A stretch of 64,000 nucleotides of DNA from Tubulanus polymorphus (lineage: Eukaryota > Nemertea > Palaeonemertea > Tubulaniformes > Tubulanidae), in the NCBI RefSeq assembly GCF_964204645.1, contig NC_134032.1, positions 11,154,275 through 11,218,274 on the forward strand, written 5' to 3'. A program made the position numbers and the translations under genes. Shown here piece after piece: positions 47,701 to 58,234 of this stretch. Below the pieces are notes generated by a model. That model did no database searches. It was not told where the DNA came from and saw nothing but the letters and a program-made list of their open reading frames with translations. How positions within the stretch are numbered: position 1 is the first letter of the stretch; each line of letters begins with the position of its first letter.

Positions 47701-50700
47701 TGCAAGGATTCTCAAAATCCAACGTATTAAGGTAACCTCTGAGAGAAGAGTTCTGGAAACATCACTGAGGGTTCTTCACAAAATGTTACCTCTAATGCAA
47801 GGGTTCTTCTCAAAATCTAACAAATGCAAAGATTCTCAAAATCTAACGTCTACTCTAAGGTACGGTAACCTCTGAGGCAAGAGTTCTGGAATTGTCACTG
47901 AGGGTTCTTCACTAAATTTTACCTCTAATGCTCAAGGGTTCTCAAAATCTCATCTCTAAGGCAAGAAAGGGTTCTCAAAATCTAACCTCCTAATGGCTAT
48001 GCTAGGGTTCTTCTAAAGCAACAGTTCTGAAATTATCAGATTATTATGAGGGTTTGTTTTTCTTGAATTACCTGCATTTTACTACAAATAGTATTACTAC
48101 AATAGATTTACTTTATTTTCGTATAGTGTACGGGGTCAGTATATATTTGACGAATTTGATGCGGAGAAGTTTTCAAAATTGGCACGAGCAATTCGTCACT
48201 CATCAGTCACAGGCGAAACATCAACATCGAATCGAACAGTCGTCTGAGAAATTCCGCAAACGCAGATTATTCGAACATTGGAAACTCTGTATCCTTTCAC
48301 TTGATCATCTAATCCCACAATTGCGGGTTTGAGATCGGTAATTTGAGTTCGAAGATGAGTCAAATTCAATTCTTTAACTCGTGAACTTTTAAAGATATGG
48401 AAATTTGCAGGCAAAAACAGTTGAAAATTGAGAAAGCAAAAGAACATTACAATTCTCAATTACTGGTGCGTGTCAAAACATCTGAGTTATTAAGCTGCAT
48501 CATTTTGTTCAACTAATGGATATTATTTATTAAGTTTTACAAACTGTTATTTGTTTCGTTCGTAGAACCGTTGTTTTAGTCAACTCCGTTTGGCCGTCGT
48601 TCGACGTAAAATTAAAGAAATGAGAATCAAAATGGCCGACGAATTCCACGAAAAACAGGTATGTAAAAATACTAGGAAGGTGAGAAAAGTAACAATTTGC
48701 CTGGAATCGGCACACTGCTGTAAGGTGTGAGAGATTTCAAGATTTCATCTTTCTTGTAATTCAACGAGGAATTTATTTTGTTTATCTAGGTGGTCTCACA
48801 GATTTGGACGACGTGGATTCGAGCGTGCGAACAAAACGAAGAATTGAAACTGATGTTTGAAACGAGAAAAGCTCGAGAACATTACAGGTATAGTAGAATC
48901 TCTGTCTGACCATGAACTTTCAAGTGTGGTCCGTCTTCTTATGAACTGTAAAGGCTGTCAGTCTGCTCATGGACTAAAGTTTGTCATTGGATTGTAAAAT
49001 CTATCTACTCATGGAATTTAAAGCCTGTCTGCTTGTGGACTGTGAAGTCCATCTGCCCATGGATTCTAAGTCTATCTTCCTATAGACTGTACTGTAAATT
49101 CTGTTATACCCTGAATTGTAACATCTCAGTTCCATCAGTCTATGGATTGTTAAGTCCATTTTCTCCTTAGATTTTAAGAAATAGGCAACTAGAAATGTTT
49201 GTAGTTGTAGATAAATTATGCCTAAATTGGTACAGTTGGGATCAGGATTATCTGAAATTATCTCCTTTAAAACTCCTTTCGAACTCGCTTGGAATCCTGG
49301 AATGACTAATCTGTACAGAACCTGTTCAGTAATTTTCTATACCTCACATTTTTTCTAGATTATCACTTTTGAAAAAAGCGATGACCGGTTGGTCGCTGTA
49401 TCGAGAACAACGAAAACGCAAACAGGATCTGCTGTTGAAAGCGGACGCGTATTTCGCCGTGACCGCGGTGCCGAGATACCTCGAGAGAATGAGGCAGTTT
49501 GTCGTCATATCAAAGGCCTGGAAAGAGATGAATCAACAAGCGCAAGACTTCCGAGCGTAAGCAAAAGAAAATGATTAGGCCTTAGATCTATTTGCATGTG
49601 TGAAATTTCATGAATATTTTCTATAAAGAGTGATCTGATATGTATGAAATGAAATTTAGAGATAGTTAAACTTTTATTTCATAGTGAAAGTCTTCAAAGT
49701 TGTTATCTGAGCTGCTGGTATCAAGCCTGGCAACTGGAACAAGAGTCGCGAACCATGGACAGAATTGTAATTTCTATAGCCAAACCTTCTTTTCGTTGTT
49801 GTTAGTTGGGCCGAAAATTAGAAAAAATTTGAATTCGACTCATTTTCTCTCATTTTTCAGGCCATAATTCACCGTCAAAATGTTTTGACTCGTAGCACGT
49901 TCGACTACTGGAAAAAGCAGACGGAACTGCGATTGATCGACACGCATAAACAGGTGAGGGGAGGAGCTAACTCAGAGGTGTATGACTAGATAACTGATTT
50001 TCGAATGAAAACTCTTTCAGTGATTCTACAAAATTGCTTTGCTTTCTCGATTAGGATGAAGCGGATGAACTATATTTACGTGGTTTATTGGTGAAAGTGA
50101 CGTCCGCCTGGAAACTTTACGTTCAAAATGAGAAAGAGCATCGTTTACAGAAGAGGCTCGCCGCGCAGCATAACTATCAAATAATGCTCAGTAAACACTG
50201 GTCACACTGGAAATCTGTAAGTAGTAGTAGAGATGGGTGTGTTAAGGGGAGCAGAAGTTCAAAGGTCCCTGAATTTAAAAACTATCGTATTAAATAAGGT
50301 AGCCATCAAAATTAGCCTCTTGATCATGTACTCCACAGAAAGAGTATCTAATCAGCGGGCAGGCGGTCTGCACCCAGGAAACTCCTCCTTAGATCCACCT
50401 AGGTCTCTGCAAAAGAAAAATTCCCAATGTCCTTGTTGGGCTAGTTTAGAAAAGTTAGTTAAGAAAAAAAAATTGTTCTTTTTTTTAGGTTTATGACAAG
50501 AGGAAAGAGTGTAGTCACCGGCTAAAAACAGCAGACGGACATCGTAGGAGACGTCTGCTCCGAATTGCGTTCAACTCTTGGCGCGTTTACCATCAACAAT
50601 CGACGGGAGTCGTGGCGATCGCCGAGCAACGCGGGCAGAAATACGACACGGAATGTCTGCGGTAAGTGGCTGGCATTTTCTGAAAAAAATAGATTAGAAT

Positions 50701-53700
50701 TATTTTGGAAATAATCTTCAAGATTTTGAAACCGCGTTTTCGTACAGATGGGCTATCATGACGTGGAGAGAGAACGCCGTCGAACAGAAACAAGAGCGCC
50801 ATCTATTGGCCCAAGCCGATGTTTATCACAGGCGGAACGTCGTACAGCGCGTGTTTGCTGTCTGGCACGAGTACGCCGAGGTCCACACGTATAAGAAACA
50901 GCAAACCGTCGACATGGTTCGAGAAACCGCGCAACATTTAGATAAAGGTAAGGATTGAATGAAATTGTTCACTGTTTCTCAGGGTAAGTTTCGCAGAATT
51001 TTGAAAATGTTTGTTTACTTACCAGTACACATCTCACTGCAGTGTAAATAGGGTGGCCACTGTCCTGGAAAACCTGGAATACCGGAAAATATCAGGGAAT
51101 TTGACAAATTTTACTAACAGCCTGGTAAAACTTGGGCAATTTGTATCGACCTCGCGTTTCTTTATCAATATGTGATTCATACGAAAAATAGAATGATCGT
51201 AACATTTTAAACCAAGAAATTTGTATGAACAAACTCCACTTCACTCTCAATGCTAATTAGTCAATATTGGACAATAGCTGTGATAGGTGACTATTGTGAT
51301 AGCTGCATCGCCTCATAGTAGCATTGGCGGTAGAAAATGTGTTGAAACCTAAACTTATTCAGTGGAACTTGACTGTTGAGAGTCTACGGTCTCATTAAGC
51401 TAGCAATCCCCCCGTCGGATACTGAATTGTTTCGTGTTGGTGATTTGTAGGTATTTTACGGAGAGCATTCAGCTACTGGTGTAAACAGCGCGACGCCGCC
51501 GTGCTGTACCGTTTGAAATTAGAACAGGCTTCGATACACAACGGCGGCAGAGTTCAGCAACAAGTCATCGCCGCCTGGAAAACATTCGTCAAACGCAGTC
51601 TACAAAAAAGGGTAAGTTGTAAAAAATAGGAAATTCGATGATTCCATATGAAGCAGCAGCAGCTATCCTTTCTCAAAGCTTTGATGAGCTCTTGTGGTAA
51701 ATTGATGTCATAGGGGTATTAGTGGAGCCAGTCATCTTCTCTATCAAGGTTGAGACCCTAATGACTTAAATCAGTAGGAGAGTTGATGTTGGTCATTGGG
51801 TGTTTTAGAGAGCCAGCCATCTTCTATCAAAAGGCTGAGACCCTAGTGCATTAAATCAGTGCGGCATTTAGTGGAGGAAGTGGAGGAAGTGGTCTTCTAG
51901 AATTACAAATGTCATAGGGGGAATTAGGGCAGCCATTCAGGAAGTGTCCATAGATACTGCCAAATTCGGTTGACTCGTATGATGAAATCATAGGGGGATT
52001 TATGGAGGCATCTTTTCTAGTAAGTTGTACATATCAATATTTCAGTTGATGGCTCGGCAGTCGCAGTGGTTCCTTCAAACGACGCTTACAGCGAAATTCT
52101 TCTCCGCTTGGAAGAACGCCCACCAGGTGGCACTAGAAGAAAATTCCAAGACAGCCGTCGCGCTTTGGCAATGGAGTTTAACGTTGCAGGCGAAGGTGAG
52201 ATTGATTTCGTGGAAATTGAGTTCTACTACGATATTTCGATATCGGTTTGAGACAATATCTTTTTGATATATTCCGCGCAGGTGTTCGCCGGTTGGAAGC
52301 GATATTTCGAGGAGAGCAGACGGAAACGCCAACGTTACGAAGCGGCGATGGAAGAACGTCGACGAGATCTTATTTCGAACGGTTTGCGTCGATGGCTTCG
52401 AATGTCGTCGGATATGATCGAAATGCGTACGAAATGGGCCGCGCAAAGACAGGCGACGGTAAGAGAACGGCATCTTTTTTTTACTCGATTTCGTATAAAA
52501 TCCCCTTCAATTTTCGAGAACAGAATTTTAATTTTTTATTCATATAAAAGGAAAGCCTTTCTAAATTAACAAATTTCCTTAGATCTTTCTCGAATTTTCG
52601 ATGACCTGATCTGACTCGAAGTCAACGGAAATCTAAAAGGGGCTCTGTTTTGCTTTGGGCGTGTTTCTCACGCCTGATGGTGTTCTTAGATCCTCTGCTC
52701 GATTGACCTAAAGAATATAATTTTAGCAAAAGAGGCCTTTTAGTCTATTTTGGGACTTCGTTGCATTCCTGCTTATCCCCTATCAGATTTTTCAATGATC
52801 TGCTAACTTAAATTCTATCGGAATCTAAGGGGGCTTCTTTTGGCAGGGGCTCTAGTGTCTATTTCAACTGGACTTGAAAGCAAATTAGGTGGCCTCGCTC
52901 AGTCGTTTTTGGTAGCGCATACCTGATAAAAGTCTTATTAGGACTAAGAAAGGACTGGCAGTTGAAGTTTGGTATGTAGGCATGGAAACATTGTTAAGCT
53001 TTCAATTCATGGCGTCACTTTTCTTTATTCAACCTCTTTCAATGAAGACTTTTTACAATCATTCCATGCAGTGTAAAATGGATTAAAAGATAGTCCTTTC
53101 TGGTCTTATAAGACTTTTATTAGGTAAGTACCACCAAAACTGACCGAGCGAGGCCACCTGATGTGCTCTCAAGTCAAGTTGCAATAGACATTAGTCTTCG
53201 CATACTTCAGCAGCTTCTGCCTCTATTTTCACTGATCTACAGATGTAAATTCGCCAAAATGAAGCTCTCATCCTCTGACTGTTTGGGATTTTCTGCCGAG
53301 ATGATTGTGCGTTAATCATGATATTTTTGTTGCAGACGGCGTATGGCGCCACGTGTCTCGTTCAACGCTACGCGCGGCACTGGAGACGCGTTACGGCGAA
53401 GCGTAAAGCCGACCGCGGCGGCGCTGCTTTACCACCTCGTCGCAAACCTCCGGCAGACGTGCACAAACCAGGAGCAGACGTGCGTAAACCAGTTACTACC
53501 GAAACTCCTCCATTCATTCGAGCTCGACAACGGTAAAAAAACAAAATAAACTTTTATTCGAAACAGGGCCCAGTTGTCAGCTGAATATTTAACTCCTGGA
53601 AACATGAAGTTAGTTACCTAATCGTTGGTGGTAAGCTTATCTGATGGGCTTATACCAGTATATGTGGTTTGTTAAAATATCCGATAGTGAAACTAAACCA

Positions 53701-55886
53701 CAGATAGGTTACTGACTAGGAAACATTGAAAACGAACTAGTTTTGACTCTTGAGTTATGTCTGATGAAAAAACTTTGGAACTGGGCCCCGCTTTCTATCT
53801 TAATGAAATTATTATGCTTTCTGCATCAATGGCCGAACTCTTGTAACCAACCCAACTTTGCTAGGAGTCAATTTGATTCCGGATGTTTATGTATTATTTT
53901 CAAGAGCCATATCGGAGACTGATTTACGCAGCGTGAGATCGAACCGTCCGGCACCGAGACGTCCAGCATTCCTCATCGAATCGTTGAAACGCGAAGGTCT
54001 TTATGATCCGACTACAGAAAAAAGGTACGATTATTTTCCGTTGTGTTGTGAATTTGATTCCGAGTCGATTCATTTCCAAATGCTTTCACTCAACGGAGTC
54101 AAATTGGAAGGAAGGATAACCATAGTTGTGTGTCGTTTTCATTCTCATTTCACTCGTAAGACATTAACCCCGATATGAAGCTACTATTCACTAGTAACAA
54201 AAGACAGTCATTACTCATTATACTATATACTGCTACTGTTTTTTTCAACTTGACTTGAGAGCATATCTGGTGGCTTAGCTCGGTCAGTTTTGATGGTACA
54301 TAAACTAATTCTTGAAATGTTTAATTGCAGAGATTCCGCCGTGGAAGCATCGCGTCCCATATCGATGTTCGAGTTAGAACCGTCCGCCGAGCGCTGTTTT
54401 AATCCGTCTGCTGCTACGAGAATCGATTATCTCCAACTACCGACGGTTACTCGACAACGCGAATCGACGACAATCGATACTCCCGTTACCGCGACGACGA
54501 TGAATAAAAGCGCGTCGATGGATCAGATAAGCGGTCGGAAATGTTGGGACGTCGAAAACGGCGGAACGATTCGTCGTAAAACGGCGCCGAAGAAGATTGA
54601 AATTTCCATCGGCGATCGCGACATCGTCGAGGTTAAACCGCCGACCGATACTAAACGACAATCGGCGTTACCGTGGCAAGCGTCGGATACGGATCGATCG
54701 AGCGATTCCGCGCCTTCGAGTCCGAGAATTTTACTGACGCCGGAAGCGTTTTCGCCGCCGAGAAAAATCGCCCCGCGACGGGAACCGGAAAAATCTGGTT
54801 TGAATCTGCTGCCGCCGTCCGCCTTCACGGCGACGAAACTGGTGGCGCCGTCTACTGAGTCTTACGGAGTCCAACGGAAAGGTTAGTAAGAAAAGAATTA
54901 GAATTCCGATCGAATCTTGCGCAATTCAAATTTTGAAATCTTTGATGATTTCGTCGTCGACTTTTTTTTTCCAGATTTCGAGCGTCCGTTGATGTGGAGT
55001 AACATCGACGATCCGATGATGACCTTGTACGAATTCCAGTCACCGGCAGACGAACTGCTGCACATCAAAAATCAACTGCAAAAATATCGCAACGAGAAAC
55101 AACGACTCGGGTAAGAGTTAGAAATATCTCCCTTCACTCTCCTCACCCTCACCAGTTCACACCCTTATTCTTTTTACTCATTCTCTCTCTCCTTCCCTTA
55201 CTTTTCTCTCCTCTCCCGCAGGACTAGTTTAGCTTAATCTCCACATCTTTTCACTTCTTTCTCTATGAAATTTTGTATATCAAATTGTGTTTTTAGTTTG
55301 TTGAAAAGCCAGTACGATCAACTGTCTGCGCTGTTTCCGGCAAACGCCGCCGCGGATACGGAACTAGATATGAAGGAAGTTTACGGGGAATTAAAACAGG
55401 TTAGTGCCATTTTCGTTTAGCAGGGGGGGTGCTAATTCAGTCAAATCCCACAATACAGAAAAGCAAAAATGAGTCCGAAAGAGGTCCTTGAACTGCAGTT
55501 TACTTTCGACATTTCGACTTAATTATGATTAGCTATCTTCAGGAATACTTCAGCGAGTGCTGTTCAGGGAAAATTTCAAATTTAATAAACCAGAAATAAG
55601 CATCTTGAAACTTATACTTTTCCATGAATCTGGTTCTGAAGTGCGTTACAAAAATGACTGGCTTTTATGCCATCATTCGGAAGTTTTTCAAAATTTTGAT
55701 TTTCGTAAATCAGAAATGCCATCATTTGGAAGTTTTACGACTCATTCGTAATTTTGCGGATATTATTGCATTCAGATGGAAGACGAAGTAAAGAATTTGA
55801 CGCGTTGGATCGAATCGGAAAAACCTAGATACAATCGCTACGTGACTCGAGCTCGATCGATTGTGCAGCAGACGTCTAAATCGTAG
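44755..55886 (+). CDS. SFI1: SFI1 centrin-binding centriolar protein, 26 coding exons, 1380 aa, complete
   Basis: SFI1 is a long alpha-helical rod that binds centrin at centrioles and spindle poles. Exons: 44755-44934, 45038-45306, 45974-46156, 46272-46366, 46461-46578, 47123-47225, 47409-47565, 48127-48288, 48395-48465, 48566-48658, 48790-48887, 49359-49556, 49685-49766, 49861-49953, 50055-50216, 50489-50661, 50748-50947, 51451-51611, 52046-52195, 52282-52458, 53336-53532, 53905-54024, 54331-54881, 54975-55110, 55297-55399, 55776-55886. The joined frame is open (4143 bp; human 1242 aa). YTWNRGGRVKELRIR then LARKFLRIW marks the N-terminal start of the rod. About two dozen Trp-centred centrin repeats follow (LVWKAWREF, ALNGWKEY, CFASWQTY, AFSYWCKQ, VFAGWKRYF). 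The C-terminus (DELLHIKNQLQKYRNEKQRL) is the coiled-coil tail. Exon 9 start (AAAG|ATATGG) and exon 22 start (TTCAAG|AG) are chosen by phase. Confidence 0.95.
47580..48010. repeat. Degenerate intronic tandem repeat in SFI1
   Basis: Roughly ten decayed units of about 35 bp built on GGTTCTTCTCAAAATCTAAC and CTCTAAGGCAAGG. It fills the intron between SFI1 exons 7 and 8. Non-coding. Confidence 0.8.
48890..49170. repeat. Degenerate tandem repeat in SFI1 intron 11
   Basis: Eight or so 22-28-bp units built on CTGCTCATGGACTGTAAAGT with heavy drift. Between exons 48790-48887 and 49359-49556. Confidence 0.65.
51047..51240. repeat. GGGTGGCCAC-family element in SFI1 intron 17
   Basis: Starts AGGGTGGCCACTGTCCTGG, with CTGGAAAACCTGGAATACC and ATATCAGGGAATTTGAC words. 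The right end is not placed. Confidence 0.5.
51690..52020. repeat. Tandem-like repeats with ATGTCATAGGGG in SFI1 intron 18
   Basis: Two to three 100-bp units with AGCCAGTCATCTTCTATCAA, GCTGAGACCCTAATG and TTAAATCAGT in the same order, plus three copies of the TCATAGGGGGA motif seen elsewhere in the window. Confidence 0.65.
52855..53195. mobile_element. MITE with about 100-bp terminal inverted repeats in SFI1 intron 20
   Basis: The left arm (TTTCAACTGGACTTGAAAGC, GGTGGCCTCGCTCAGTCG, GATAAAAGTCTTATTAGGAC) matches the reverse complement of the right arm (GTTGCAATAGACA end, GACCGAGCGAGGCCACC, GTCTTATAAGACTTTTATTA) over about 95-100 bp with modest divergence. The centre is a short unique stretch without coding capacity. 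A single arm of the same family is at 54228-54305. Confidence 0.85.
54228..54305. mobile_element. Solo arm of the 52855-53195 MITE family
   Basis: TTCAACTTGACTTGAGAGCA, then TCTGGTGGCTTAGCTCGGTC and AGTTTTGATGGTAC match one arm of the element in intron 20. It lies just upstream of SFI1 exon 54331-54881 in intron 22. Confidence 0.7.
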
Positions 55887-56565
55887 ACTAGGAGCAAAGA
55901 GAGAGAAGAGCGGGACGGGGTAGAGGAGACTCGGAAGAGAGAGACATGCATAGGAGGGACATAGGCATTTATAAGTGTATCTGCTTTGGTAAGACATATC
56001 CGAGGACTCAGTTCTACAGTTATGGGTTGATTAAAACCGTTTCAGTGTGTTTGCGCTGCAGTGCGGTCGTATGAATCGGTGATGGACTGCATCGTGGTGT
56101 ATTCATGTAATTAGTGATCGGTAAATATCTCCTTAAAGGCACTAGCGCCAAACACGTTGAAAAATAAGTAATTAATGACCGCACTGCGGTGTAGATGCTC
56201 CTCAGCAGTATGCTGTTATATAAAGCACTAATCTCCAAATTATTTCTAGCACAAAAAAGGCTGATTTTGTGTTTTGGGGAGAAGTTGAAAAATTCAAATT
56301 TCATGCCTACGTAATTAAAATGATCCATAAAGATTAGTCAGCACTGAATAGGTTCAGTTGGTACCTGCAGCACTGGTTCCCCGCGGCTGAAAGTACATAT
56401 AACACTATCGATAAAGTGATAATTATGTACCATATTTTACCATTTTTCGATTAGTTTAAAATGTGCATTTATGAGATATGAGATATTATATATAGTAGTT
56501 TAGACCTAAGGCGGCTGGTACGCCGGGATTATTATCAAGTATATAGAAATCGAAAATAAATGAAT
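55887..56565 (+). other. SFI1: SFI1 3' UTR, containing a MITE and an AATAAA signal
   Basis: From the TAG at 55884-55886, the first good poly(A) signal AATAAA is at 56555-56560. Most of the interval (56033-56355) is a member of the AACCCTTTCAGTGC MITE family: left ACCGTTTCAGTGTG, right CAGCACTGAATAGGTT. If the poly(A) site is right, the mature transcript carries this foldback element. The UTR extent is inferred, not seen. Confidence 0.55.
56033..56355. mobile_element. MITE of the TTTCAGTGC family in the SFI1 3' UTR
   Basis: Imperfect terminal inverted repeats (ACCGTTTCAGTG against CAGCACTGAATAGGT) and interior words shared with 6964-7364 (CACCGNGGTGTA, TAATTAGTGATCG-like). Non-coding. Confidence 0.65.
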
Positions 56566-58234
56566 ATCATTTAAATCCGAGCTCTTTCGATTTCTTCATC
56601 TGTGGACCTTTTATCAATTTTCCGGTTTTATCGAGAGATCAAACAATAGCCGTGATTGAGGATACTCCAACCCTACCCTCATAAACCTCCTATTCAAGTG
56701 AAGTTTCAATCATACATTGTGGACGACTGGAAGGGTTTGTCCCTATGGATAACCTGAAACCACGAACTTGGCTTTTTGAGGGAAAATCATCCTTTATTAA
56801 AAGATATAGAGAGTTCAAGACATACGAGGACTATTTTTTTATACAAAAGTGAACGTATTTTATTTTCACTTAACAGTGTACTAAGTTTGCGAATATGAAT
56901 AAATTACGAACCAGTAATAATAAAATATTACGTTATAAATTATACATCATATAAATTATACATAAATTATACATTATATATCACATTATAAATGTGATAG
57001 TAAATATCACAAAATCAACTTGTGTCATGACTGAAAAAATATGCCTGCTTCGCACAGCGAAATCAGAGGACAATCTAAATCAATGAAAATATCATAATTC
57101 TCTCGTTTATTCGATAAATCTTTCAATGAATTGAGTCTTATTTATTCAAATTCGTAGGAAGTATCAGTTCCTATGTGTTCTGGTAAGCGGACAAAGCAGG
57201 TCATCATTAATTCAATATTACATTAAATATCTTATACACGAATAATACGATTATTCTAAATGAAGATGCATACGTAAGTTGTAGACGGAAGGTAAATAAT
57301 TCAAAAAATTAAATCTACATCAAAAAATATTTTTCTTCTAAACGTAAAATTTTAACAATTATAATGGAAACAATACATTTTCATAACATGGAAGCACGAA
57401 TCATCGAATACTAAATCATCACGAAACATATCGTATAAAAAAGTACACATTTTGTAAACAGGGGAGCACAGTTTCATGAAAAAATTCAGGTGAAAACCTT
57501 TTTTTTGGAAAGGGACCGTTCATTAAGTACGTACGCAAAAAATAGTACCTTTTTTCAGGGTGCTAGCTCGTGTACGCACATCGTACTATTATCACGACAT
57601 ATAGCTTGCCCCTCTTTGAGGGATTTACTAGGATGCACCCTTTTAAAGGGGGTATTTAATTCATTATATTGTTCAAGACACATGGCTGAACATTTACCTA
57701 GATGAGTAGCCAGGCTACTACAAGATTATACCATAGAAATTAGTGCACTTTGATTTATTTAGTACGTACGTTTTGTGTAAATAGCTACCTAGCTTTGTAC
57801 ACAGATTGTACGCTTTTGCTGTTGAGGTCCTACCTAGGGCTTGGGCATGTATTTAATGAACGGTCCGAAATGACAAGCTTACTACCCTGGTTTCAAGGCT
57901 GTTAAAAAATCTTCAGCAATCATCTTTTTTGGAAGTCATTGAGGTAAAATATGGAATGTAAGCAACAGTAAGTAAGGAAATATTCCAAGTTCTAAACACA
58001 ATTCGCCTAGGAGGGGGGGGTCAGCAGCGCAAATGGTAAACGCATTATAAGCACATAAGCAAGATCATTTTCAACGTTCAAAAAATTCTTGAGCGACAAT
58101 TTCCATTTATTTGGAAGCAAAAATATTGAGGATAAATTCTGTGAAGCGGTATTCTCTCGTTTGTAGAAGAAGTGAGAATTATTTTGGAAGCGCGTAAGAT
58201 TTTTCCAATACGACGTAACGTAATTCGTATTCGT
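56566..58234. other. Spacer between convergent SFI1 and PDZ-PH-PH genes
   Basis: No gene seen. AT-rich with repeated TATAAATTATACATNATA words (56935-56990), then the element at 57514-57866. The last few hundred bases are probably 3' UTR of the minus-strand gene ending at 58235. Confidence 0.5.
57514..57866. mobile_element. MITE related to the G-rich TACGTAC family
   Basis: Left GGACCGTTCATTAAGTACGT (then ACGCA) and right, reverse-complemented, GGACCGTTCATTAAATACAT are inverted termini. The GTTCATTAANTACGTACGC core resembles the ends at 25437-26005 and 63799-63964. Non-coding interior. Confidence 0.75.

Noticed and set aside
48415-48420. SFI1 exon 9 starting after TTTGCAG near 48411
   Set aside because: The phase would give a stop (AACAGTTGA); the AAAG|ATATGG acceptor at 48394 keeps frame and restores a Trp-repeat-like HWKLYMEI.
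53858-53904. SFI1 exon 22 starting at the TTGCTAG acceptor near 53862
   Set aside because: That start puts the exon in the wrong phase; TTCAAG at 53899-53904 gives the frame-keeping join.
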